In this document: positions 17,979-27,480 of the stretch, piece after piece
Position numbering within the stretch: position 1 is the stretch's first letter
How the letters are laid out: each line of letters starts with the position of its first letter
Assembly: GCF_002002885.1 (NCBI RefSeq)
Contig: NZ_CP019510.1
Span: 4,092,001-4,156,000 of the forward strand
Length of the DNA stretch: 64,000 bases
Source of the DNA: Janthinobacterium sp. LM6
GTDB lineage: Bacteria > Pseudomonadota > Gammaproteobacteria > Burkholderiales > Burkholderiaceae_D
Direction: 5' to 3'
The notes under the pieces: model-generated
Seen by the model: the letters and a program-made list of their open reading frames with translations, nothing else
Databases searched by the model: none
What the model was told of the DNA's origin: nothing
Translations under genes and position numbers: made by a program

Positions 17979-19501
17979 ACGCCGACCCGCGCGTCCCGCC
18001 CTCCACGCCGCCCGGAAGGCCGCATGCGCCCTCGCCGCACGGCATGTATCTGCGCCATTTCGGCTTGCGCACGGCGCCGTTCGGCATCACGCCGGACCCG
18101 GTCTTCTTTTATACGGGCAATACGCGGGGCGAGCTGCTCGCTGCGCTGCTGTATGCCGTCACGCAAGGCGAAGGCATCATCAAGCTGACGGGCGAAGTGG
18201 GCAGCGGCAAGACCATGCTGTGCCGCATGCTGGCCGAGCGCCTGCCGGCCCAGGTCGACGTACTGTATCTGCTCAACCCCCGCCTGGAACCGGACGAAGT
18301 CCTGCACGCCATCGCCGCCGAACTGGGCCTGGAACTGGACGGCTGCCGCGCCGACGCCGTGCTGCGCGCCCTGCACGGCGAGCTGATCGCCAGGCATGCG
18401 GCGGGACGCCAGGTGGTGTTGCTGGCCGAAGAAGCGCAAGCCATGCCGGGCGCCACCTTGGAAGCGCTGCGCCTGCTGACGAACCTGGAAACGGCCAGCC
18501 ACAAACTGTTGCAGATCGTCCTGTTCGGCCAGCCGGAATTGCAACATACCCTGGACTTGCCCCAGTTCCGCCAATTGAAGGAACGCATCACCCACAGTTT
18601 CAGCGTGCCGCGCCTGCCGCCAGCCTTGCTGGACGACTATCTGGCATGCCGCCTGGCCGCCGCCGGCCGTGCGGCGCCGCTCGTTTTCACGCCGGCCGCG
18701 CTGCGCCGGCTGGCGCGCGCGGCGCAGGGCATCGTGCGCAGGATCAATATCCTGGCCGACAAGGCCTTGCTGGCCGCGTTTGCGGACGATGCGCAGGAAA
18801 TCAGCGCGCGCCACGTGCGCCTGGCCATCGCGGACAGCCCCTTTTACCGCCCGCCCTGGCATGCGGGCAAGCTGCTGGCAGGCGCCTTGAGCGCGCTGAT
18901 GCTGTCGCTGGCCGCCGCGCTGCTGTGGCAATGGCGGACAGGCAGCGAGGATCGCACAGCGGCGACAGCCAGCATGGCGACCCCGGCAAGCCAGGCATCC
19001 CGGCAGACATCCCAGGCACGCTCCGCCGCGCCCGCCGACACGGCCCCAGGCACGCTCAAGGCAGCGCTTATGCGCGCACCGCAGCCAGCCCCGTCAACGT
19101 TGCTCGACAGCAAGCTGGCCGAATCGCGCGACTGGCTGGCGCGGCAAGGGCCGCGGCAACTGGTGCTGCACATCGCCAGCCTGCCCGCCACCGAGACAGT
19201 TGCGGCGGAAACCTTCCTGCGACAGGCGCAGCAAGCCACCGGCCTGCACGACCTCCACGTGTTTCGCCTGCCCGGCGCCGCCCCCGCAACCGCGCCCGCG
19301 TCCCCGAATACGCCGCCCACGGCCTCCGCCGCGCGCCTGCTCATCGTCTATGGCAGCTTTGCCGACCAGGCCAGCGCCGAAGCCGTGTGGGCCAGGCTGG
19401 CCCCGGCGTCGCCGCAGAAAATATTGCTGAGCGACATAGACAGTATCCGCACAGAAATAAAAGCCTTGGCACCGGCAAAACCGGGGCGTGGCGCCCCCTG
19501 A
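17975..19501 (+). CDS. ExeA-type AAA ATPase with C-terminal SPOR-like domain
   Basis: 508 residues. The ExeA signature MYLRHFGLRTAPFGITPDP begins at residue 24. Walker A is G73-E-V-G-S-G-K-T80; Walker B reads VVLLAEEAQ, with Glu where Asp is usual. A membrane helix (about 298-318) is followed by a low-complexity linker and a C-terminal domain with LLIVYGSFADQASAEAVWARL, resembling SPOR peptidoglycan-binding domains. The layout recalls DamX. It probably helps the neighbouring secretin cross the cell wall. It starts inside the ABC ATPase stop codon. Confidence 0.82.
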   Translation: MNADPRVPPSTPPGRPHAPSPHGMYLRHFGLRTAPFGITPDPVFFYTGNTRGELLAALLYAVTQGEGIIKLTGEVGSGKTMLCRMLAERLPAQVDVLYLLNPRLEPDEVLHAIAAELGLELDGCRADAVLRALHGELIARHAAGRQVVLLAEEAQAMPGATLEALRLLTNLETASHKLLQIVLFGQPELQHTLDLPQFRQLKERITHSFSVPRLPPALLDDYLACRLAAAGRAAPLVFTPAALRRLARAAQGIVRRINILADKALLAAFADDAQEISARHVRLAIADSPFYRPPWHAGKLLAGALSALMLSLAAALLWQWRTGSEDRTAATASMATPASQASRQTSQARSAAPADTAPGTLKAALMRAPQPAPSTLLDSKLAESRDWLARQGPRQLVLHIASLPATETVAAETFLRQAQQATGLHDLHVFRLPGAAPATAPASPNTPPTASAARLLIVYGSFADQASAEAVWARLAPASPQKILLSDIDSIRTEIKALAPAKPGRGAP

Positions 19502-19541
19502 CTTTATTTCGGCATATTGCCTCCCAAGCCTGCACAGCCGA

Positions 19542-19571
19542 TTGCTTTTAAGCGATCATGCTGGGTAAAAT
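19542..19571 (+). promoter_or_regulatory. Candidate sigma70 promoter before second secretin
   Basis: TTGCTT (19542-19547) and TAAAAT (19566-19571) are separated by 18 bases. Transcription from it would begin after the ATG at 19558, which supports the downstream start at 19609 for the secretin gene. Confidence 0.4.
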
Positions 19572-19608
19572 TACAAAAGCACAACACGACTCCAAGGGCG
19601 AACTTTTC

Positions 19609-21567
19609 ATGACTCAACACCCTATTCCTGTGCTGACCTCTTGGGTCGCCCTCGCCTGCAGCACCATGCTGGCCGGCTGCGCCACGCATCAAACGCCGCT
19701 GTCGCCGGCCCACCTCAATGCCGCGCCCGTCGCCGCCGGCGTCATTCCCGAACCGGTGCAGCAAAGCAGCGCGCTGGCCGCGCCCCTGCCCGCACCCAAG
19801 GTGGAAACCTACAGCGTCACCGTGCACAAGGTGCCCGTGCAATCGCTGCTGTTTGCGCTGGCGCGCGACGCGGGCATGAATATCGACATCCACCCGCAGA
19901 TCGAAGGCAGCGTCACCCTGAATGCGCTGAACCAGACCCTGCCGCAATTGCTGGCGCGTATCGGCAAGCAAGTCGATATGCGCTACGAAATCGATGGCAA
20001 GAACCTGACGGTGCTGCCCGACGCGCCCGTCTGGCGCACTTACAAGGTCGATTACGTCAACATGGCGCGCAGCACCAACAGCAGCGTGAATATCGCCACG
20101 CAAATTTCCACGGCAGGCGGCGGGTCGAACAACGCCAGCAACCCGGTGGGCAGCACGCAAGGCAGCGGCGGCAACGGCAACAACAATTCGACCACCCTCG
20201 TCGTGAATCGTTCGGAAAATAATTTCTGGTACAGCCTGGAAAAGAATATCCGCGACCTGCTGCGCGAGACCACGCTCAACGACGTGCAGGTGGACCCGCT
20301 GGCGCAGCTGAACCAGCAATTGACGAGCATGCCCGGCCAGCAGGGCCAGCAAGGCCAGCAGCAGAACCAGGCCGGCGCCTACCCTGCCCTCGGTGCGGCT
20401 GGCCAGTACGGCGCCCAGCCGCCGATGCAGTATGGCAACCCGAACGGGAGTCAGAATGCACCGGGCCAGCAGGCGCCCGGCCAGAATGCGGCTCCCGGCC
20501 AGCCGCTGGACGCGAACGGCATGCCGCTGCTCAAACTGGCCAACAAGGGCAGCCCCTCGTCCGTCGTCGTCAACGTCGAGGGCGGCCTGATCGCCGTGCG
20601 CGCCACGGGCCGCCAGCATGAAAAGATCGCCGAATTCCTCGACGCGGTATTGCACAGCGCCAAGCGGCAAGTGCTGATCGAGGCGACCATCATCGAAGTG
20701 CGCCTGAGCAATGAATACCAGCAAGGCATCAACTGGTCGCGCCTGACGGGCAGCCTGCAATTGCGGCAAGGGCAAGTGGGCACGGCGGGCCTGTCCAGCG
20801 GCGTCGCGCCGAACGCCACGCCCGGCATCTTCCTGCTCAATTATCTGAAGGACAGCTTTTCCACCACCATCCAGTTGCTCGAATCGTTCGGCAAGGTGAA
20901 AGTGCTGTCCAGCCCGAAGATCAGCGTGCTGAACAACCAGACGGCCATGCTGAAAGTGGTCGACAACAATGTCTTCTTTACCATCAAGGTGACGCCCGCC
21001 GTGATCAGCTCGACGGGCACCATCACCACCCCGGCCACCTATGAATCGAAGCTGGAAACGGTGCCCGTCGGCTTCGTCATGAGCGTCACGCCGCAGATTT
21101 CCGACAGCGATGAAGTGACCCTCAACGTGCGCCCCACCATCACGCGCATCGTCGGCTACGTGCAAGACCCGAATCCGGCCCTGGCCACGGCCAACGTGCA
21201 AAGCCGCGTGCCCGTGATCCAGGCGCGCGAGCTGGAATCGATCATGAAAGTGGGCAATGGCCAGATCGCCGTGATGGGCGGCTTGATGCAGGATTCCGTC
21301 GACAATGCCAAGGATGGCGTGCCGGGCCTGTCCAGCCTGCCTTTGGTGGGCAATTTATTTACCTATCGCAATGAGGCAAGCAGCAAGACGGAGCTGGTGA
21401 TCTTCATGCGCCCCGTCGTCGTCAAGGATGCCAGCGTCGAAGGCGATTACCGCGATTACCGCTACCTGCTGCCCGACCAGGCGCCGCTCAACAGCCAGCC
21501 CTACACGGATGGCCCGCCAGCGGCGCCCGTGCGGCCGCAGGCGCGCTTGCAGGGAGACTTCCCATGA
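19609..21567 (+). CDS. Secretin of second pilus/secretion cluster
   Basis: 652 residues, related to MshL/PilQ/GspD. A lipoprotein signal ends in LAGC. An STN-like domain (VHKVPVQSLLFALARDAGM), an Asn/Gly-rich stretch, a Gln/Pro/Gly-rich insertion (about residues 235-300) and the secretin core with VPGLSSLPLVGNLFTYRNEASSK follow. The first ATG of the frame (19558) lies inside a candidate promoter, so 19609 is preferred. Such a pore would let a pseudopilus or substrate pass the outer membrane. Confidence 0.88.
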   Translation: MTQHPIPVLTSWVALACSTMLAGCATHQTPLSPAHLNAAPVAAGVIPEPVQQSSALAAPLPAPKVETYSVTVHKVPVQSLLFALARDAGMNIDIHPQIEGSVTLNALNQTLPQLLARIGKQVDMRYEIDGKNLTVLPDAPVWRTYKVDYVNMARSTNSSVNIATQISTAGGGSNNASNPVGSTQGSGGNGNNNSTTLVVNRSENNFWYSLEKNIRDLLRETTLNDVQVDPLAQLNQQLTSMPGQQGQQGQQQNQAGAYPALGAAGQYGAQPPMQYGNPNGSQNAPGQQAPGQNAAPGQPLDANGMPLLKLANKGSPSSVVVNVEGGLIAVRATGRQHEKIAEFLDAVLHSAKRQVLIEATIIEVRLSNEYQQGINWSRLTGSLQLRQGQVGTAGLSSGVAPNATPGIFLLNYLKDSFSTTIQLLESFGKVKVLSSPKISVLNNQTAMLKVVDNNVFFTIKVTPAVISSTGTITTPATYESKLETVPVGFVMSVTPQISDSDEVTLNVRPTITRIVGYVQDPNPALATANVQSRVPVIQARELESIMKVGNGQIAVMGGLMQDSVDNAKDGVPGLSSLPLVGNLFTYRNEASSKTELVIFMRPVVVKDASVEGDYRDYRYLLPDQAPLNSQPYTDGPPAAPVRPQARLQGDFP

Positions 21568-22985
21568 GCTTGCTGATGCAGGCGCTCAAGAAAGCCGAGC
21601 GCGCCAAGCAGAACAGCCTTTCCGACGAAGAACTGGAAAAGCCGTCCGAAGCCTACGACCAGGTGCTGGAACTGGCGCCGGCCGACGCCCTGCCGCCCCG
21701 TCCCGCACCAGTGGCACCGCCGCCCGCGCCGCCGGCCAGCACATTGCGCCTGGAGCCGCTGGCGGACGCGCCCGCGCCGCAGCCGGCACAGAGTGCCGCG
21801 CAGCCGGAGCCGCTGCCCGGGTCGCAGCAAGGCACGCAGCCAGGCCCGCCGCCCGAGCCGCCGCGCGCCCGTCCTGAAGCGCCGCCCGCCCGGCCACGCG
21901 CCAGCCGCAGCAATCCGCCGCCGAAAGGCCCCACGGGACCCATCAGCGTCGACCCGGCCACCGTGCGCCTGGCCGTGCTGCTGGCGATCCTGCTGCTGGT
22001 GGCCGGCTCCATGGCGTACTGGTATTGGCGCGCCAGCACCAGCCCTGGCGCGGGCGCCAACCTGCCCGGCGTACCCATGCCGCTGACGGATGCCCCGGGC
22101 ACGGCCGGCGTCGCAGGCCCCGTCGTGGTGGTGGCGCCAGGAGCAGGCGCGGCAACGGCCACCGAGCCATCGCCACAAGCCTTGCCGCCTGAATTACAGC
22201 AGGCGCCGCGCCAGCAACCCGACGCGGCGGAGCAGCAAGCGATGATACAGGCGGCGGCCCAGGCCGCCGTGGCGGCGCAGCTGGCGCACATGGCGCCGCC
22301 CGCGCCGCCCAGCCTGCCACCGGTGGCCGCGCCCGACAACAGCCAGATCCAGGTACAGCGCAGCGTGGCCGCGCCGCAAATCAACCCCGACGTGCAGCAA
22401 GCCTATCAAGCCTTCAACGGTGGCCAGTTGGGCCTTGCTCGTCAGCAATATGAAACGGTGCTGCGGCAGGATGCGACCAACCGCGACGCGCTGCTGGGCC
22501 TGGCGGCCGTGGCCCTGCGCGAAAACCAGGGCGCGCAGGCGGCGGCCCTGTACCTGCGTTTGCTGGAAATCAATCCCGACGATGGCGAGGCGCTGGCCGG
22601 CCTGATCGGGCTGCGCCAGGGCGACGTGGCGCAGAGCGAGGCAAAATTGAAAGCCATCCTGGCGCGCAACCCCGACAGCGCCCCCGTGCTGTTTGCACTG
22701 GGCAATGTGTACGCCAAGCAGCGCCGCTGGAACGAAGCGCAGCAGCAATTCTTCCGCGCCTACGGCGCCGCACCCGGCAATCCCGACTATGCCTTCAACC
22801 TGGCCGTGGGTCTGGACCGGCTGAACCAGCCCCGGCTGGCCGCCACGTATTACCAGCGCGCCTTGACCCTGGCGCAGACGACGCCCGCCGCCTTCGACCA
22901 GGCCGTGGCGCAAGCGCGCTTGCGCGAACTGGCTGCCCCTGCGGCCCCGGCCGAGCCGGCCATCATCACACCCCGTCAGGAATAA
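21564..22985 (+). CDS. TPR protein of second pilus/secretion cluster (MshN-like)
   Basis: 473 residues. It starts MSLLMQALKKAERAKQ, a cytoplasmic helix typical of such accessory proteins. A Pro/Ala-rich linker, one membrane helix (about 133-154), a second low-complexity linker and four or more tetratricopeptide repeats (about 280-450) follow. Its layout parallels mshN, but the sequences differ. It overlaps the secretin gene by ATGA. Confidence 0.83.
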   Translation: MSLLMQALKKAERAKQNSLSDEELEKPSEAYDQVLELAPADALPPRPAPVAPPPAPPASTLRLEPLADAPAPQPAQSAAQPEPLPGSQQGTQPGPPPEPPRARPEAPPARPRASRSNPPPKGPTGPISVDPATVRLAVLLAILLLVAGSMAYWYWRASTSPGAGANLPGVPMPLTDAPGTAGVAGPVVVVAPGAGAATATEPSPQALPPELQQAPRQQPDAAEQQAMIQAAAQAAVAAQLAHMAPPAPPSLPPVAAPDNSQIQVQRSVAAPQINPDVQQAYQAFNGGQLGLARQQYETVLRQDATNRDALLGLAAVALRENQGAQAAALYLRLLEINPDDGEALAGLIGLRQGDVAQSEAKLKAILARNPDSAPVLFALGNVYAKQRRWNEAQQQFFRAYGAAPGNPDYAFNLAVGLDRLNQPRLAATYYQRALTLAQTTPAAFDQAVAQARLRELAAPAAPAEPAIITPRQE

Positions 22986-22992
22986 GCATCAC

Positions 22993-24696
22993 ATGGCAGA
23001 ACAGGCAAAACTTCCCCTCGGCAAGCTGCTGATCCAGAAAGGCGTGATCAGCGAAGACCAGCTGCGCATCGCCCTGATCGAACAGCGGCGCAGCAGCGAA
23101 CCGCTGGGCAAGCTGCTGATCACCCTGGGTTTTGTCACGGAAGCCACCGTGCGCGAGGCGCTCAGCGAAAACCTGAAACAGGTCAGCGCGGACTTGTCGA
23201 GCCTGGTGGTCGATGCCATTGCCTTAAAGCTGATCCCGAAGGACGTGGCCAAGCGCTATCGCGTCTTTCCCATCGTCTACGAGCGGCAGGCGGATAACCT
23301 GATCCTGGCCATGGCCGACACGAGCAACATCGTTGCGCTCGATCAAATCAGCGCCATGCTGGTCAAGGGCATCACGATTTCCACCGTGCTCGTCAACGAA
23401 TCGGACATTTCGCGCGCCATCGACCAGTACTATGGTTTTGAACTGTCGATCGACGGCATCCTGCACGAAATCGAAACGGGCGAGGTCAGCTATCAAAGCA
23501 TGGCCTCGCCGTCGGACGAATACAGCCAGCCCATGGTGCGCCTGATCGACGCGCTGCTGGCCGATGCCGTGCAGAACGGCGCCTCGGACATCCATTTCGA
23601 GCCGGAACAGTCGTTCCTGCGCATCCGCTACCGCATCGACGGCATCCTGCGGCAAATCCGCAGCCTGCACAAATCGTACTGGCCGGCCATGGCCGTGCGC
23701 CTGAAGGTGATGTCGAACATGAATATCGCCGAGGCGCGCGCGCCGCAGGATGGGCGCATCAGCATCAAGTTTTCCGGGCGGCAAATCGACTTCCGCGCCT
23801 CGGCGCAACCGACCACGCATGGCGAAAACGTCGTGCTGCGCGTGCTGGACCGGCAAAAGGGCATCGTGCCGCTGGACGCCCTGGGCCTGGCCGAGGCGGA
23901 ATTGAACTTGTTGAAACTCATGATCGCCCGGCCTGACGGCGTGATCCTCGTGACGGGCCCGACGGGCAGCGGCAAGACCACCACCCTGTATTCGATACTC
24001 AACCATATCAATACGGAAAGCGTCAACATCATGACCCTGGAGGACCCAGTCGAGTATCCGATGAACATGATACGCCAGACCTCCGTCAACGAATCCGTCA
24101 AGCTGGGCTTTGCCGACGGCATCCGCTCGATGATGCGGCAAGACCCCGACATCATTCTCGTGGGCGAGATCCGCGACCGCGAAACAGCGGAAATGGCGTT
24201 TGCCGCCGCCATGACGGGCCACCAGGTGTATTCCACCCTGCACACGAGCTCGGCCATCGGTTCCGTGGCGCGCCTGCTCGACATCGGTATCTTGCCCGAC
24301 ATCATGGCCGGCAACATCATCGGCATCGTGGCGCAGCGCCTGGTGCGGCGTTTGTGTCCGCATTGCAAGGAAAGCGTCATCGCCGATACCATCGAACGCC
24401 GCCTGCTGGGCCTTGCATCCGAGGCGCCCGCCGTCAGCATCTGCCGCGCCGCCGGTTGCGAGCGCTGCGCGCACCAGGGCTACAAGGGCCGCCTGGCCAT
24501 CATGGAAATCCTCAAGATGACGGCCGAACTCGATGAATTGACGGCGCGCCGCGCCAGTTTGCGCGAGCTCAAGGCCGCCGCGCGCGCGGCCGGCTTCAAG
24601 GGCATCGTCGATGACGGCATGCGCCGCGTGCTGGAAGGCGTCACCACCCTGGAAGAAGTGGGCCGCGTGGTCGACCTGACGGAAAGGCTGGCCTGA
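22993..24696 (+). CDS. GspE/PilB-type assembly ATPase with degenerate MshEN motif
   Basis: 567 residues, the same length as MshE. Walker A GPTGSGKT begins near residue 322; Walker B DPDIILVGEIRD and the paired cysteines CPHC and CERC are present. The N-terminal domain keeps the leucines of the c-di-GMP motif (L9-G10, L13, L24, L28, Q31), but Arg8 is Pro, and the second copy has Pro37 and Asn60 in place of a basic residue and Gln. It powers the second machine; response to c-di-GMP is doubtful. Confidence 0.92.
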   Translation: MAEQAKLPLGKLLIQKGVISEDQLRIALIEQRRSSEPLGKLLITLGFVTEATVREALSENLKQVSADLSSLVVDAIALKLIPKDVAKRYRVFPIVYERQADNLILAMADTSNIVALDQISAMLVKGITISTVLVNESDISRAIDQYYGFELSIDGILHEIETGEVSYQSMASPSDEYSQPMVRLIDALLADAVQNGASDIHFEPEQSFLRIRYRIDGILRQIRSLHKSYWPAMAVRLKVMSNMNIAEARAPQDGRISIKFSGRQIDFRASAQPTTHGENVVLRVLDRQKGIVPLDALGLAEAELNLLKLMIARPDGVILVTGPTGSGKTTTLYSILNHINTESVNIMTLEDPVEYPMNMIRQTSVNESVKLGFADGIRSMMRQDPDIILVGEIRDRETAEMAFAAAMTGHQVYSTLHTSSAIGSVARLLDIGILPDIMAGNIIGIVAQRLVRRLCPHCKESVIADTIERRLLGLASEAPAVSICRAAGCERCAHQGYKGRLAIMEILKMTAELDELTARRASLRELKAAARAAGFKGIVDDGMRRVLEGVTTLEEVGRVVDLTERLA

Positions 24697-25901
24697 TGGC
24701 GCAATATGTCTACCGCGCAATGGATGCGGCCGGCGCCCTGATTCCCGGCAGCATGGAGGCGGCCAACGTGCCGGACCTGGAAGCGCGTTTGCACCGCATG
24801 CAGCTCGACTTGATCGACTGCAAGATCACGGGCCAGTACCTGGTGCTGCTGGGCAAGCGGATCATCCACCGCCGCGACCTGATCAATTTCTGCTTCCACA
24901 TGGAGCAATTGACGGGCGCGGGCGTGCCCATCCTGGAAGGCTTGAACGACTTGCGCGAAAGCACGGATCATCCGCGCCTGCGCGAAGTCGTCACGGACTT
25001 AATTGAAAGCATCGAAGGCGGCTTGCCCCTGTCGGGCGCGCTGGCCCAGCACGGCGACATCTTCGACGCCACGTTTACCAGCTTGATCCTTGCGGGAGAA
25101 CAAAGCGGCCGGATCGCCGAGGTGTTCAAGAACCTGTCGGAAAGTTTAAAATGGCAGGACGAGCTGGCGTCGCAGACGCGCAAGATCGTCATGTACCCCG
25201 TCGTCGTCGCCATCGTCGTGGCGGCCGTGACGTTTTTCCTGATGATTTATCTCGTGCCCCAGCTGACGGCGTTCATCCGCAACATGGGCGGCGAGCTGCC
25301 GCTGCACACGCGCGTGCTCATTGCCGTGTCGAATGTCTTCATCGATTACTGGTATCTGCTGCTGGCCTTGCCCGTGCTGCTGTTTTTCGGGCTGCGCGCG
25401 CTCATCCGCCGCAGCGAGGCGGCCCGCTACGCCTGGGATGGCTTGAAACTGCGGCTGTGGCTGGTCGGTCCCGTGCTGCACAAGATCATCCTGGCCCGCT
25501 TCGCCACGTTTTTTGCCCTGATGTATGCCTCCGGCATCACCATCCTCGAATGCATCCGCCTGTCCGAAGGCATCGCCGGCAACCAGGTGGTGGCGGCCGG
25601 CCTGCGCCGCGCCGCCCAGCTGATCAGCGAGGGTTACGGCGTCACCGCCGCCTTCCAGCACACGGGCATCTTCCCGCCGCTGGTGATCCGCATGCTGAAG
25701 GTGGGCGAGTCCACGGGTTCGCTGGACACGGCCTTGCGCAATGTCAGTTACTTTTACAACCGCGAAGTGAAGGAATTGATTGAAAAAGTGCAAGCCATGA
25801 TCGAGCCGGCCATGACGGTCATCCTGGGTCTGCTGCTGGGCTGGATCATGCTGTCGGTGCTGGGGCCGATCTACGACACCATCAGCACCATCAAAACCTG
25901 A
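24696..25901 (+). CDS. GspF/PilC-type platform protein
   Basis: 401 residues with two T2SSF domains and three membrane segments (about 170-190, 215-235, 370-395). The motifs GEQSGRIAEVF and GESTGSLDTAL mark the two repeats. It is the inner-membrane partner of the GspE-type ATPase, whose stop codon it overlaps by one base (TGATG). Confidence 0.92.
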   Translation: MAQYVYRAMDAAGALIPGSMEAANVPDLEARLHRMQLDLIDCKITGQYLVLLGKRIIHRRDLINFCFHMEQLTGAGVPILEGLNDLRESTDHPRLREVVTDLIESIEGGLPLSGALAQHGDIFDATFTSLILAGEQSGRIAEVFKNLSESLKWQDELASQTRKIVMYPVVVAIVVAAVTFFLMIYLVPQLTAFIRNMGGELPLHTRVLIAVSNVFIDYWYLLLALPVLLFFGLRALIRRSEAARYAWDGLKLRLWLVGPVLHKIILARFATFFALMYASGITILECIRLSEGIAGNQVVAAGLRRAAQLISEGYGVTAAFQHTGIFPPLVIRMLKVGESTGSLDTALRNVSYFYNREVKELIEKVQAMIEPAMTVILGLLLGWIMLSVLGPIYDTISTIKT

Positions 25902-25908
25902 GGCCGCC

Positions 25909-27480
25909 GTGTTCCGCAAACAATTACTCTACCTCACCAGCGACGCCCTGTGCGCCTACGACTGGAACCACGGTGTGCTGGGCCCCGGCCAGGCCTTCCC
26001 CGCCAGCGCGGCCGGGCTGGACGGCTTCGCCGCGTGGCTGGAAGACCCGCAGGAGCGCAGGCTCGACGTGCCCGCCTACCTGCTGACGGACTTGATCGAG
26101 GAAGATTTCCAGCATCAGCTCGTGCCCCACGTGCGCGGCAAGGCGGGCCGCGCCCTGCTGGAGCGGCGCAAGCAGCAATTACACCGCGACACGCCCTACC
26201 GGGGCAGCACCCTGCTGGGGCGCGAAAGCACGGGCCGCCACGACGACCAGGTGCTGTTCTTTGCGCTGACCAATCCCTCGCTGCTGCAGCCGTGGACGGA
26301 AGCGCTGGAACACTTGCGCGTGCCCGTGGCCGGCATTTATTCGACCAGCCTGCTCAGTATCGCGCTGGTCAAAAAACTGTCGATCGCGCACGAACACTTG
26401 CTGCTGGTGACGCAGCAATCGGGCGGCTTGCGGCAAAGTTACTATGAAAAGGGCCAGCTGCGCTTTTCGCGCCAGACGGCGACCATCGCGCTCGACGGCG
26501 TGGCCGTGAATATCGCGCTGGAAACGGAAAAGACACGGCAATTTCTCACCAGCACGCGCATGCTGGCGCGCGGCGACGTCTTGAATACCGTCATCCTGGC
26601 GCCGGCCGCGCAGATCGCCAAGCTCGAACTGCTGTGCGACAACGGCGTCGAAGTGGCTTACCACTTCATCGACCTGCAACTGGCCGGCGCACGGGTGGGC
26701 TTGCGCCGGACGCCGGCGCTGGCCGACGAATTGCTGCTGACCTTGCTGGGCAAGCATCCGCCGTCCAGCCACTATCCGCCCGGCGCGCTGGCCCGCTATT
26801 ACCACTTCCAGCGCGCGCGCAAGACGCTGTACGGCGCCAGCGCCCTGATCGGCGCGTCGGCCGCCCTGTGGTGCGTGATCAATGTGATTGGCGGCATCGC
26901 CGACGGGGCCGGCACGCAGCGGCTGGCGCAGGAAACGGCGTCCTACCAGGAGCGCTACCGCAGCGTCATGTCGACCCAGCCGCCGGCGCCGGCCAAGACG
27001 CAGAACATGAAAGTGGCCGTCACCCTGGGCCAGATGATCGCCAGCCAGGCGCCGGAGCCGGGCCGCCTGCTGGGCATGCTGAGCGCCGCGCTGGACCAGG
27101 CGCCGCAGGTCGCGCTGGGCCAGCTGCATTGGAGCGCGGGCCAGGCGCCCGCGCGCACGGCCGCTGGCCAGCCGCAGCAGCAGCAGCAGCAGCAGCAGCA
27201 GAGTGGGCCGCCCCGCAGCGCCCTGGCCGGCATCCCTGTCGCGCCGCCGCAGGCGCTGCGCCTGGAAGCGGACGTGGCCATGCCGAACAATGACTACCGC
27301 GCCGCGCTGGCCGCCGTCACGGCCTTCGCGCAAACCCTGGCGCGCCAGCCGCGCATGCAGGTGACGATCGAGGAAACGCCGCTCGACCTGCGTCCCAGCG
27401 TGGCCCTGTCCGGCAAGAGCGCCGCGCCGGCGCAGGACAGCCAGGCCCGCTTTACCCTCTTGCTGGAGTGGCAGCCATGA
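25909..27480 (+). CDS. PilM/GspL-PilN-like fusion protein
   Basis: 523 residues from a GTG start. The N-terminal ~300 residues resemble an actin-like PilM/GspL cytoplasmic domain (LLVTQQSGGLRQSYY, FSRQT). A single membrane helix (about 310-330), a coiled-coil stretch and a PilN/GspL-like periplasmic domain follow. So it fuses the two proteins that are separate (MshI, MshI2) in the divergent locus, as GspL does. A run of nine Gln from nine pure CAG codons lies at 27175-27201, in the periplasmic part. Confidence 0.75.
   Translation: MFRKQLLYLTSDALCAYDWNHGVLGPGQAFPASAAGLDGFAAWLEDPQERRLDVPAYLLTDLIEEDFQHQLVPHVRGKAGRALLERRKQQLHRDTPYRGSTLLGRESTGRHDDQVLFFALTNPSLLQPWTEALEHLRVPVAGIYSTSLLSIALVKKLSIAHEHLLLVTQQSGGLRQSYYEKGQLRFSRQTATIALDGVAVNIALETEKTRQFLTSTRMLARGDVLNTVILAPAAQIAKLELLCDNGVEVAYHFIDLQLAGARVGLRRTPALADELLLTLLGKHPPSSHYPPGALARYYHFQRARKTLYGASALIGASAALWCVINVIGGIADGAGTQRLAQETASYQERYRSVMSTQPPAPAKTQNMKVAVTLGQMIASQAPEPGRLLGMLSAALDQAPQVALGQLHWSAGQAPARTAAGQPQQQQQQQQQSGPPRSALAGIPVAPPQALRLEADVAMPNNDYRAALAAVTAFAQTLARQPRMQVTIEETPLDLRPSVALSGKSAAPAQDSQARFTLLLEWQP
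27175..27201 (+). repeat. (CAG)9 trinucleotide repeat
   Basis: Nine uninterrupted CAG codons encode polyglutamine inside the PilM-PilN-like fusion gene. Pure triplet runs change length by slippage without shifting the frame, so linker length may vary between strains. Confidence 0.9.

Noticed and set aside
19558-19608. ATG at 19558 as start of the second secretin.
   Set aside because: It lies between candidate -35 and -10 elements, and the lipoprotein signal is complete from the ATG at 19609.
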